Assembly: GCF_041435215.1 (NCBI RefSeq) | Contig: NZ_CP108394.1 | Coordinates: 10,788,001-10,852,000, forward strand | Source: Streptomyces sp. NBC_01314 | Lineage (GTDB): Bacteria > Actinomycetota > Actinomycetes > Streptomycetales > Streptomycetaceae | Direction of reading: 5' to 3' | Length of the DNA stretch: 64,000 nt | Translations under genes and position numbers: made by a program | In this document: positions 50,978 through 58,412 of the stretch, one piece after another | How the letters are laid out: each line of letters begins with the position of its first letter | Numbering within the stretch: the stretch's first letter is position 1 | Notes under the pieces: generated by a model | Databases searched by the model: none | Told to the model about the DNA's origin: nothing | Seen by the model: only the letters and a program-made list of their open reading frames with translations

Positions 50978-52183
50978 CTACTTGGTGAGCCAGAGATCGG
51001 GGCCGAAGACCTCGTAGTGGATGGCGGAGGGGTGCAGTCCCTTGGCCAGCAGTTCGCCCCGCACCAGGCGCATGAAGGGCAACGGTCCGCAGAGGTAGGC
51101 GGTGGTGTCGGGGGTGGGGGTGAGGTGGTCGAGTGTGGCGCGGCCGGCGAAGACGTTGGCGCCGGGGGAGCGGTGAGCGTCGTTCTCGTACCACAGGTGT
51201 AGATCGGCGCTGGTCAGACGGCTGACGAGGTCCGCCTGTTCGTCACGGTGGACGTGGTCGTGGGGGGTGCGGTCGGCATGGACGACGGTGACGGGACGCG
51301 AGGAGGAGGTGAGGGCGAGATGGTCGAGCATCGAGAGCATGGGGGTGATGCCGATGCCCGCCGAGGCGAGGAAGAGGGGGGTGTCGGCCTCGGGCATGAC
51401 GAGGTCACCGGCGGGCAGCGAGACATCCAGGATGTCGCCCACCTCGGCGTGGGCGTGCAGCCAGGACGAGACCTCCCCGTCGGGGACGGCATCGTCGGCG
51501 GCCGTCTCGCGTTTGACGGTGATGCGCCAGGTCTTGTGATCGGGCGCGGTGGACAGGCTGTACTGGCGGATCTGGTGCGCGCCGTCGGGCAGTTCCACGC
51601 GGACACTGACGTACTGTCCGGGCCGGAAGGGAACGGTGGCCCGACCGTCGGTCCGGCGCAGCACCAGGGAGACGGCGTCGGCGGCCTCCTGGTGCCGCTC
51701 GGCGATCTCCATGCGCCGCCACACATCGCCGTTCTGGACGCCGGCTTCGGCGTACAGCCTGGCCTCGATGGCGATGAGGGCGTTGGCCATCAGCCAGTAG
51801 ACCTCGTCCCAGGCGGCGCCGACCTCGGGCGTGACGGCATCACCGAGGACCTCGGCGACCGCACCGAGCAAGTGGCGTCCGACCAGCGGGTACTTGTCTG
51901 CCGTGATGCCGAGGGAGACGTGTTTGTGGGCGATGCGCGCGAGGACGGCGTCCGGGCGTTCCTCGGGCCGCTCGACCAGCAGAGTGGCGAAGGCCGCCAC
52001 CGAGCCGGCCAACGCCTCACGCTGGGCGCCGGTGGCCTGGTTGGTCCGGTTGAACAGATGCCGCAACAGCTCCGGACGTTCCTCGAACAGTCGCCGGTAG
52101 AACAGCTCCGTGATGGTGGTCAGTGAGGCTCCCACCACAGGAAGGGTCGCCCGTACGACGGGGGCCGACTGCGCAGAAAGCAT
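50978..52183 (-). CDS. hmp: Flavohaemoglobin (nitric oxide dioxygenase)
   Basis: A 401-residue protein with three domains: globin (about residues 1-140, proximal histidine in IAHKHVSLGI), FAD-binding ferredoxin-reductase-like (about 150-255, RQYSLS) and NAD-binding (about 265-401, ASAGIGITPMLSML and AYLCGPLPFM). It converts NO and O2 to nitrate using NAD(P)H. ATG at 52183 has AGGAG 11 bases upstream. An NsrR-type palindrome lies 40-62 bases before it, and the nsrR gene itself is the next gene upstream. Length is standard for Hmp. Confidence 0.97.
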   Translation of the reverse strand: MLSAQSAPVVRATLPVVGASLTTITELFYRRLFEERPELLRHLFNRTNQATGAQREALAGSVAAFATLLVERPEERPDAVLARIAHKHVSLGITADKYPLVGRHLLGAVAEVLGDAVTPEVGAAWDEVYWLMANALIAIEARLYAEAGVQNGDVWRRMEIAERHQEAADAVSLVLRRTDGRATVPFRPGQYVSVRVELPDGAHQIRQYSLSTAPDHKTWRITVKRETAADDAVPDGEVSSWLHAHAEVGDILDVSLPAGDLVMPEADTPLFLASAGIGITPMLSMLDHLALTSSSRPVTVVHADRTPHDHVHRDEQADLVSRLTSADLHLWYENDAHRSPGANVFAGRATLDHLTPTPDTTAYLCGPLPFMRLVRGELLAKGLHPSAIHYEVFGPDLWLTK

Positions 52184-52222
52184 CAGACACACACTCCTGG
52201 GTCGATGTTCGGTGTTCGATTT

Positions 52223-52245
52223 AATGAGCATTTAGAATGCATATT
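52223..52245. promoter_or_regulatory. NsrR-type operator in front of hmp
   Basis: AATGAGCATTT-A-GAATGCATATT is an imperfect 11-1-11 inverted repeat (8 of 11 positions pair), the architecture reported for Streptomyces coelicolor NsrR sites upstream of hmpA genes. It lies in an AT-rich patch with no other palindrome, 40 bases before the hmp start. Confidence 0.75.
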
Positions 52246-52337
52246 TTTGGTCGCGATTTTTTTGTTTGGCGGTCGCGACCCAACAGGGTGACACGGCGGG
52301 GAGGCAGGGGTTCCGCGTGTCGGCGGCGGTCGGGCGG

Positions 52338-52778
52338 TCAGCCCGGGGGAGCACCCAGCGCCAGCAGTACCGGTCCGGTCGGGGACGTCACGAGATCGGC
52401 CACGGTCACCCCGTTCAGCGACGAGTAGAACGCCTCCTGTGCTTCCCGAAGCGCCCGCCGCAGCCGACAGGCGCCGGAGAGGGGGCAGGGGGTGTCACCC
52501 TCGCACGTCACGGCTTCCCGGTCCCCCTCCAGTGTCCTGACCAGGCCCCCCACCGGGGTGCTCCGGCCGGCGTCGGTGAGCGTCAGCCCGCCGTTGCGCC
52601 CACGCCGCGCCTCGATCACCCCCAGGTGCTGCAACTGCGCGACGGCCTTCGCCATGTGTGCATAGGGGACGCGCATGGAGTCGGCGATCTGCCTCGTGGT
52701 CAGCAACTCCTCGCCGTCCACGACGGCCAGGCGCATCACTGCCCGAAGTGCGAGATCCGTGTATCTGGTCAGCCTCAC
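52338..52778 (-). CDS. nsrR: NsrR, NO-sensing Rrf2-family repressor
   Basis: A 146-residue winged-helix repressor. It begins MRLTRYTDLALRAVMRLAVV, has the recognition region IADSMRVPYAHMAKAVAQLQHLGVIEARRGRNGG, and carries three cysteines at residues 92, 98 and 104 (CEGDTPCPLSGAC) with C-x5-C-x5-C spacing. This matches the [4Fe-4S]-binding cysteines of S. coelicolor NsrR. NO destroys the cluster and relieves repression of hmp. The gene lies just upstream of hmp in the same direction with NsrR-like sites before both. Confidence 0.95.
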   Translation of the reverse strand: MRLTRYTDLALRAVMRLAVVDGEELLTTRQIADSMRVPYAHMAKAVAQLQHLGVIEARRGRNGGLTLTDAGRSTPVGGLVRTLEGDREAVTCEGDTPCPLSGACRLRRALREAQEAFYSSLNGVTVADLVTSPTGPVLLALGAPPG

Positions 52779-52793
52779 GGTGGCAGCCTAGCA

Positions 52794-52816
52794 ATGTTGC
52801 ATCGCAGATGCGTATT
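52794..52816. promoter_or_regulatory. Possible second NsrR site (autoregulation)
   Basis: Around GCATC-GCA-GATGC (52799-52811) an 11-1-11 pattern can be drawn with six matching positions. It lies 16 bases upstream of the nsrR start. The match is weaker than for the hmp site. Confidence 0.5.
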
Positions 52817-52908
52817 TAGGGGAGCGGTGTGCGTCCACCTGAGGCGAACAACGGGCTTCTCCTCCAACTGAGGCGAACTGTGGGCCTGTCCGCTGTCTGA
52901 CTATCCGA

Positions 52909-53844
52909 CTATCTGAGGCGCCCGGCCAGGCGTTTCACTTGCCGGGCGGCCTCGTGGGCTGCCTGTTCGGCCCGGGACGCGGCGTCGGCAGCTGCCTTCA
53001 GCTGCTTCTCCGCTTCCTGCTTGTCCTGGTCCGCCCGCTGAAGGTCCTCGCGCGCCTGCCGTAGCTGCCGCTCGGCGGCGGACACGTCTCTTCCGGCCCG
53101 GTCGTGCCGGTCGCGCGCCCGCTCCAGCAGCGTGTCGGAGTCCGCTTGCGCGGCGCGCAGATCGCGCAGTTGCCGGTCGGCGGCCTGTGCCGCCTCGCGG
53201 GCCCGATCGAGCTGCTCCTGCTTCTGGCGGCGCCGCTCGGCGACCTCGTCCTTGGCGCCGGACCGCGCCGGAGTCGGTGTTGCCGCTGGTCGGGCCGGCT
53301 CGCGGGGTGTGCCGGCCGTCGCGGTCGTACCGCTGGGAAAGTCCGCCGGAGGGGTGAGGGCGCTCTCCAGACGGCCGGTGGCCCACCGGTCGGCTGAGTC
53401 CTGGTCGGCGAGGACGGCACGCAGGGTGGACTCGACGTCCTGCTGCACCGTGTCCGACAGCCGGTGTCCGGCCTCGGCGGCGAGCTCGGCAGCCTGCCGC
53501 GACATCGCGTGGACGATGCTCCGCCGCTGCTCGGACAGCTTTTTGATCCCATCGGCGTCCAGGGTTTCGTAGGCCTCCCGCAGCGCACGCCCCAGCTCCA
53601 GGAACCGCCGGCTTTCCGCAGGCCGGGAACGCAGCAACAGGTTCACCGTCCAGGCGGCGAGGGAGGGACGGCGGGCGGCGTGGATCCGGCGGGCGTCCTC
53701 CACGCGTCCGTCCGCCTTGGCCCCGGCGGTCAGCTCCTCGCGGCGGGAGACGAATTCCGGTGGCGGCGTGGCGTAGAGCTCGTCGAGAGCCTTCTCCACG
53801 TCGTGGCCTCCGTCGTCCCGCGCACCCTTACGCCGCATGATCAT
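52909..53844 (-). CDS. Coiled-coil protein of unknown function
   Basis: A 311-residue, highly charged protein. Residues about 10-165 are helical with a conserved-looking segment (LDELYATPPPEFVSRREELTAGAK, RRPSLAAWTVNLLLRSRP). A Pro/Thr/Ala linker follows near 170-195. Residues about 200-311 form a long coiled coil rich in Lys, Glu, Arg and Ala (VAERRRQKQEQLDRAREAAQAADRQLRDL). No membrane segment is present. I recall similar proteins in many actinomycetes but no function. Starts at 53844 or 53838 are both possible; the ribosome site is weak. Confidence 0.8.
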   Translation of the reverse strand: MIMRRKGARDDGGHDVEKALDELYATPPPEFVSRREELTAGAKADGRVEDARRIHAARRPSLAAWTVNLLLRSRPAESRRFLELGRALREAYETLDADGIKKLSEQRRSIVHAMSRQAAELAAEAGHRLSDTVQQDVESTLRAVLADQDSADRWATGRLESALTPPADFPSGTTATAGTPREPARPAATPTPARSGAKDEVAERRRQKQEQLDRAREAAQAADRQLRDLRAAQADSDTLLERARDRHDRAGRDVSAAERQLRQAREDLQRADQDKQEAEKQLKAAADAASRAEQAAHEAARQVKRLAGRLR

Positions 53845-54000
53845 CAGATTCGCTCGGGCCGGGCCGCCGCGCACCTCGGGAGTCGGCGACGGTGGTCCCG
53901 TACGGCACTGGCGTGGCGACCAGGATGTGCACCCCGGACTCGCCTCCGCCTCGAACTCGCGTGCGGCGGCCGCGAAGGTGGCTCGTGGTGCGTCGAACCG

Positions 54001-54702
54001 TCAGGTCGCATTGACCGGCAAGTTGATCGGCGAGTTGATCGGCGAGTTGACCGGCGATACGTCGGGGAGTTTCTGGCGCAGCCGTCGGGCCTCCTCGAAG
54101 AGACGGTTCGTGTGGTCCGCCAGCACGCCGCCCAGGAGTAGCTCCGGGGTGTAGAAGGACTGTGCCGCGACGGCCACCTCCCGTGCGGACAGGGCGATCT
54201 GGGTGATGTCGGTGCGGCGGATCTCGTCGATCGAGCTGGCCCAGACGACGCGCCGCAGATTGGCCCAGGCCATCGCACTCATGCACATCGAACAGGGCTC
54301 ACCCGTGGTGTAGAGCGTCGTGTCGGCCCAGCCCTGGTTGCCGTGCCGACGCACGTAGTCGTTCATGGCGACCACTTCGCCGTGCAGCAGCGGACTGTCC
54401 GCCCCGGTGTTGACCCCGCTCCCCAGGGCCTGGCCGGTACGGGTGTCGACGATCACCGCACCGAACGGCCACTCGCGGTTCCTCCGGGCCTGCTCGATGG
54501 CCAGCCGCATGAACCGCTCATGACCGGTACGGACATCAGTGCTGGTGGCGCTCCGCGGGACTGTCGCAGTGTTCGCACCGGCGTCGGGACCCGGCCGGGC
54601 GTGACCCTCCTGGAGGACGTGCCGAGGGAGGGCGAGCGGCGCCGCAGCTCCCGTCACCACGGCACCCCACCTCCCGAGGAACTGCCGCCTGCCTGCATCC
54701 AT
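54001..54702 (-). CDS. Tat-exported nucleoside deaminase-like protein
   Basis: A 233-residue cytidine/deoxycytidylate-deaminase-fold protein. Residues 4-26 read GRRQFLGRWGAVVTGAAAPLALP, a twin-arginine signal (RRQFLG, hydrophobic core), so the enzyme is probably exported folded with its zinc. The zinc site is LLHGEVVAMN (HGE in place of the common HAE) and EPCSMCMSAMAW with two cysteines. The middle (FMRLAIEQARRNREWPFGAVIVD) matches guanine or tRNA-type deaminases. The tail SPVNSPINSPINLPVNAT comes from a 12 bp repeat. Most deaminases of this type are cytoplasmic; export is unusual. GGAGAAG precedes the ATG. Confidence 0.85.
   Translation of the reverse strand: MDAGRRQFLGRWGAVVTGAAAPLALPRHVLQEGHARPGPDAGANTATVPRSATSTDVRTGHERFMRLAIEQARRNREWPFGAVIVDTRTGQALGSGVNTGADSPLLHGEVVAMNDYVRRHGNQGWADTTLYTTGEPCSMCMSAMAWANLRRVVWASSIDEIRRTDITQIALSAREVAVAAQSFYTPELLLGGVLADHTNRLFEEARRLRQKLPDVSPVNSPINSPINLPVNAT
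54011..54058. repeat. Four 12 bp repeats at the 3' end of the deaminase gene
   Basis: TTGACCGGCAAG, two copies of TTGATCGGCGAG, and TTGACCGGCGAT run head to tail and encode a PxN(S/L) tail. The frame is kept. Confidence 0.9.
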
Positions 54703-54951
54703 ACGCTTCTCCTCGCCTGGCGCCGCCGGTCCCGCAGAGTATCCGAATCATTACGAATCGTCCCTAATGCGAGCTTGGCTCATGCGCGCCGACCGGTGGT
54801 ACTCGTGGGTGCTCGTGCGACCCAGACGCTCCGGGTCGTGGCGCAGCCGACGAGGCAGCGCCGTCCGCGGCGACGAGGCGGTGTGGCGGTGTGGCGGTGG
54901 CGACGATGCAGGGCGGCGCCGGATGTGGAGCGGTGGGAGCGCAGTGCGGCT

Positions 54952-55830
54952 CTAGCCGTCTGTGGACGCGGTGCTGTCGGGGTGGGCGCCAGGGCCGAGC
55001 AGGCCCGTGGGGTGCAGGAGATGCTCGGTTTCGAGGTGCGGGAGCGTGCGGCGGGTCGCGCGGAGGACGAGGGGCGGGATCGCGGCTCGGGTGATCTGGG
55101 CCAGGCGCAGCCAGCGGGGGACGTACACGGCGGTCTGCCGGTGTTCCACGGCGAGTGCCAGGCGGGCGGCGACGGTTTCGGTGGGGTGGACGCGCCGGAC
55201 GGGGGGAGGCATGTGGCCGCGCAGCTCCCGCATGGCCGCGTAGTGGTCGGCGTCGCGGATCAGCTCGGTGTCGGTCCAGCCTAGGTAGGCGATGCCCACA
55301 GCCACACCGTGATGGGCCGTCTCGGCGCGCAGGGTGTGGGTGAAGGCTTCGACGCCGGACTTGGAGGCGCAGTACGCGCTCATCATGGGGGCGGCGCCGA
55401 TCGAGGCGAGCGAGGCGATCTGCAGGTGGTAGCCCGCGGTCCGGATCAGGTCCGGCAGGAACGCTCGGGCGGTCTGGGCACTGCCGATCAGGTTGACGTC
55501 GATCACCCGGCGCCAGGTGTCCGGGTCCGACAGGGCGAAGGGGCCGCCTTCGGCGATTCCCGCGTTCGCGACGACGGCCGACGGCGGACCCAGACGCGTG
55601 CGGATGGCTTCGGCCGCGTCGTTGAGGGCAGTGCCGTCGGTGACATCGGCTCGGATGGCCAGCGCCGTGCCGGGGAGGGCGGCGGCGGTCGCCACCAGTG
55701 CCGCTTCGTCATGGTCGAGGAGGGCCAGTCGTGCGCCTCGCCCGGCGAGCGCGTTCGCCAGCGCCGCTCCGATGCCGCGTGCCGCTCCGGTCACCACGAT
55801 GGTGCGGTCCTTGAGGGGGCTGTCGTCCAC
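54952..55830 (-). CDS. Short-chain dehydrogenase/reductase
   Basis: A 292-residue SDR. The nucleotide motif is VVTGAARGIGAALANAL (about residues 11-27), then VVANAGIAEGG, and the active site has the serine in LQIASLASIGAAP with YCASKSG (Tyr and Lys four apart). The C-terminus is longer than in classical SDRs. The cofactor loop LLDHDE suggests NAD. The GTG at 55830 has GAAGGGGA upstream. It follows the FAD oxidoreductase gene after 148 bases holding a G-rich repeat and is probably the third gene of that operon. Confidence 0.92.
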   Translation of the reverse strand: MDDSPLKDRTIVVTGAARGIGAALANALAGRGARLALLDHDEAALVATAAALPGTALAIRADVTDGTALNDAAEAIRTRLGPPSAVVANAGIAEGGPFALSDPDTWRRVIDVNLIGSAQTARAFLPDLIRTAGYHLQIASLASIGAAPMMSAYCASKSGVEAFTHTLRAETAHHGVAVGIAYLGWTDTELIRDADHYAAMRELRGHMPPPVRRVHPTETVAARLALAVEHRQTAVYVPRWLRLAQITRAAIPPLVLRATRRTLPHLETEHLLHPTGLLGPGAHPDSTASTDG

Positions 55831-55904
55831 GGCTGGTCCCCTTCTTTCTGTTTCTGCCCGTCCGTTTCTGGTGCCTCTTCTGTGCCTCTTCCGTTCCTCC
55901 AGCA

Positions 55905-55932
55905 GGGGTGGGGTGGGGTGGGGTGGGGTGGG
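55905..55932 (+). repeat. Five GGGGT repeats (potential G-quadruplex)
   Basis: GGGGT is repeated five times and followed by GGG, giving six runs of three or four guanines with single-base loops. It sits between the FAD oxidoreductase and SDR genes. The G-rich strand is the plus strand, that is, the template for the minus-strand operon. Confidence 0.9.
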
Positions 55933-55978
55933 TGCTGTGCGTCGATGGCGCGACACTGCTGCCGTACGGGCGGGCGCG

Positions 55979-57610
55979 TCAGCGCGGGCGGCCCGTTCTT
56001 CGTCCGGTGCGGTCCCGGTGGGCGAGGACGCGTTGGGCGAGGGTGAGGCCGGGCAGCCGATGTCGGCGCAGCGCCGCGCGGGCGGCGTTGGCGCCGGGAG
56101 CTCCGTGGACCCCGCCGCCCGGGTGGGCGGAGGCGGAGGCGAGGTAGAGACCGTCCACGGGGGTCTCGGGGCGGCCGGTGCCGGGGGTCGGGCGGAAGAA
56201 GAGCTGCTGGTGCAGTGCCGCGGTGCCGCCGTTGATGGCACCGCCGTGCAGGTTGCGGTCGAGTGACTGGAGGGTGGGCGGGGCCAGCACGCGCCGGGCG
56301 TGGATCCGGGAGCGGAAACCGGGCGCGAACCGCTCGACCTGACGTTCGATCCGGTCGGCCATCACCTCCTGCTCCGTGCTGTTCCAGGCGCCTGTCAGGC
56401 CCTCGTCGCCCGCGTCGGACTTGATGACGTGCGGCACATGGGTGTACGCCCACGCGGCTTCGGTGCCTTGGGGTGAGCGGGAGGGGTCCGCGGTCGTCAT
56501 CTGGCCGAACAGGGCGAAGGGACGGTCTGGTACCTCGCCCATGGCGATCTGGGCGGCGCCGCGGGTGAGTTCGTCCACTCCGTCGGCGAGGTGGACGGTG
56601 CCGGCCCGCGCCGCCGCCTCGGCCTGCCACGGCACGGGCCCGTCGCAGGCCCAGTCGACCTTGAACGTGGCGAAGTCCCACTGGAAGCGCTTCAGGTCGG
56701 CCATCAGCTGGGCCGGCAGGTGCTCCGCGTCGACGAGTCCGTCGTAGAGGGCCGGCGCGGACACGTCCGCCAGTACGGCGCGGCGCGCGGCCACCGTCTC
56801 GCCGTCGGCGGTGAGGACCCCGGCGGCCCGGCCGTCGCGCACCAGGATGCGGCGGACCCGCTGCCCGCAGCGGAGGCTTCCGCCGCGCGCCCGCAGCCGG
56901 CTGACGAGGGCGGCTGTCAGGGCACCCGCGCCACCGGCCGGCACGGGGAAGCCGTACGTCTGTCCGAGCATGGACAGCAGCCAGCCGTAGCCGCCGCTGC
57001 CCGCGGCCTCCGGCGCGAGGTCGGCGTGCAGCGCGTTCCCGGCCAGCAGCAGTTTGCCGCCTTCTCCCTGGAACTCCTCGTCGCCCATGCGGCGCACCGG
57101 TGTGACCAGGGTGCGGGCCATCCGCAGGCCGCCTGCCGCCTTCAGCCGGACGGCGAGGCGGGCGGTGGCGCGCAGCGGCGGGAAAGGGGTGAACAGCGCG
57201 TCCACGATGTCCGGGCCGAGGCGTTCCCATGTCGCGTGCAGGCGTTTCCAGGCGTCCCCGTCACCCTGGTGGAAGGCGTCGAGGGACTCGGCGGTGGCGT
57301 CGGCCTCGCGGGAGAGGACCGCGCACCTGCCGTCGCCGAGAGGGTGGGCCAGTACGAGTGGCGCGTGACTCCAGCGCAGACCGTGCTCTTCGAGACCGAG
57401 ACGGGCCAGCACCGGTGACGCGGCGGCGAGGGGATAGAACGAGCTGAAGAGGTCGCTGACGAATTCGGGATCGACCTCCCTGTCGTGACGCACCGCGCCG
57501 CCCGGCTGGGGCTGTTCCTCGATGACCTCCACGCTCCATCCGGCGTCGGCGAGCAGGTTGGCGGCCACCAGCCCGTTGGGGCCGGCTCCGATCACCACCG
57601 CGTCAGGCAT
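55979..57610 (-). CDS. Phytoene-desaturase-like FAD-dependent oxidoreductase
   Basis: A 543-residue flavoprotein. The FAD dinucleotide motif is AVVIGAGPNGLVAANLLADAGWSVEVIEEQPQPGGAVR (residues 4-40). YGFPVPAGGAGALTAALVSRLRARGG lies in the middle, and the C-terminal FAD motif is VDGLYLASASAHPGGGVHGAPGANAARAAL. This is the carotenoid-desaturase/NAD(P)-FAD oxidoreductase group with many functions beyond carotenoids. Its start overlaps the SRPBCC stop by eight bases, and the SDR follows, so the three probably act in one lipid or isoprenoid modification path. No crt genes are nearby. Confidence 0.92.
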   Translation of the reverse strand: MPDAVVIGAGPNGLVAANLLADAGWSVEVIEEQPQPGGAVRHDREVDPEFVSDLFSSFYPLAAASPVLARLGLEEHGLRWSHAPLVLAHPLGDGRCAVLSREADATAESLDAFHQGDGDAWKRLHATWERLGPDIVDALFTPFPPLRATARLAVRLKAAGGLRMARTLVTPVRRMGDEEFQGEGGKLLLAGNALHADLAPEAAGSGGYGWLLSMLGQTYGFPVPAGGAGALTAALVSRLRARGGSLRCGQRVRRILVRDGRAAGVLTADGETVAARRAVLADVSAPALYDGLVDAEHLPAQLMADLKRFQWDFATFKVDWACDGPVPWQAEAAARAGTVHLADGVDELTRGAAQIAMGEVPDRPFALFGQMTTADPSRSPQGTEAAWAYTHVPHVIKSDAGDEGLTGAWNSTEQEVMADRIERQVERFAPGFRSRIHARRVLAPPTLQSLDRNLHGGAINGGTAALHQQLFFRPTPGTGRPETPVDGLYLASASAHPGGGVHGAPGANAARAALRRHRLPGLTLAQRVLAHRDRTGRRTGRPR

Positions 57611-58130
57611 GGCCGCCGGTGCCGTGGGCCGCCGCCCTGCGCCGCCCGTGGAGACTCGGAGGCTGTTCGGCTTCGGTCTGGGCCTCGGTCCCAGCCTCGG
57701 TCTGGGCCTCGCAGAGCCGCGCGAGCCGGGCGAGCATCGCGCGATGCCGCAGCTGGAGCAGCGCCTCCATACCCACGTTGTGGAGCGCTCCGCCCACTCC
57801 CTGCAGCGGGTGTTCGTCCGCGATCACCAGGCAGTACGGTCCCCAGGGGCGGAGCTCGATGGAGATCCGAGCCGTTCCCAGCACGCCGGCCCGCGCCTCC
57901 AGTCCCAGCTCGGATCCCTCTTCGCAGTACCGGACGACTGTCTCGTTGCTCAGCCGCAGGGGACCCACGCGGATCTCGTACTCGATCGCCGAGTCCACCT
58001 GTGGCCACCGCCCCCGCACCGGCTCGGAGGCCGACGTTCCCACCACCCACTCCGCATACCGGGTGCCGTCCGCGAGGACAGCCCACACAGCCTGCGGACT
58101 CACCTTGATCAGACGATGCCGTACCGCCAT
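57603..58130 (-). CDS. SRPBCC (polyketide-cyclase-like) protein
   Basis: A 175-residue START-like fold protein. MAVRHRLIKVSPQAVWAVLADGTRYAEWVVG opens the fold; IEYEIRVGPLRLSNETVVRY and PWGPYCLVIADEHPLQGVGGALHNVGMEALLQLRHRAMLARLARL complete the cavity and the long C-terminal helix. A tail EAQTEAGTEAQTEAE from a 12 bp repeat follows. Such proteins bind hydrophobic ligands. ATG at 58130 follows GAGGTG. It is the first gene of the operon with the FAD oxidoreductase (8-base overlap) and SDR. Confidence 0.9.
   Translation of the reverse strand: MAVRHRLIKVSPQAVWAVLADGTRYAEWVVGTSASEPVRGRWPQVDSAIEYEIRVGPLRLSNETVVRYCEEGSELGLEARAGVLGTARISIELRPWGPYCLVIADEHPLQGVGGALHNVGMEALLQLRHRAMLARLARLCEAQTEAGTEAQTEAEQPPSLHGRRRAAAHGTGGHA
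57671..57706. repeat. Three 12 bp repeats in the SRPBCC gene tail
   Basis: Units of the form CCTCGGTCTGGG follow one another with a few changes and encode the Glu-Ala-Gln-Thr tail of the SRPBCC protein. Confidence 0.85.
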
Positions 58131-58412
58131 GCCACACCTCCAGCCCGTCTCGCCAGGTCGACTGCCGAGTGCCCGGCCCGATGAGATCCACACCGGATCG
58201 TGCGGCTGCCCGGGAGAGGCGTCGCGTGGGGGCCGGTCAGCCGTGGGGCGGGCCGGTCGGCGGGCGCGTATGCCGGCTGCGGTGGTCCAGGAGGGTCGGG
58301 CCTCGTTGTTGCCCGAACGGATGCCGAGGTCTGCCCCTGCGGACCTCCTCGAACGGGCCGACGCCGGTGTAGCAAGGAAGGTCAAACAGTTGGGCATGGG
58401 AGAGGGCTGTCA

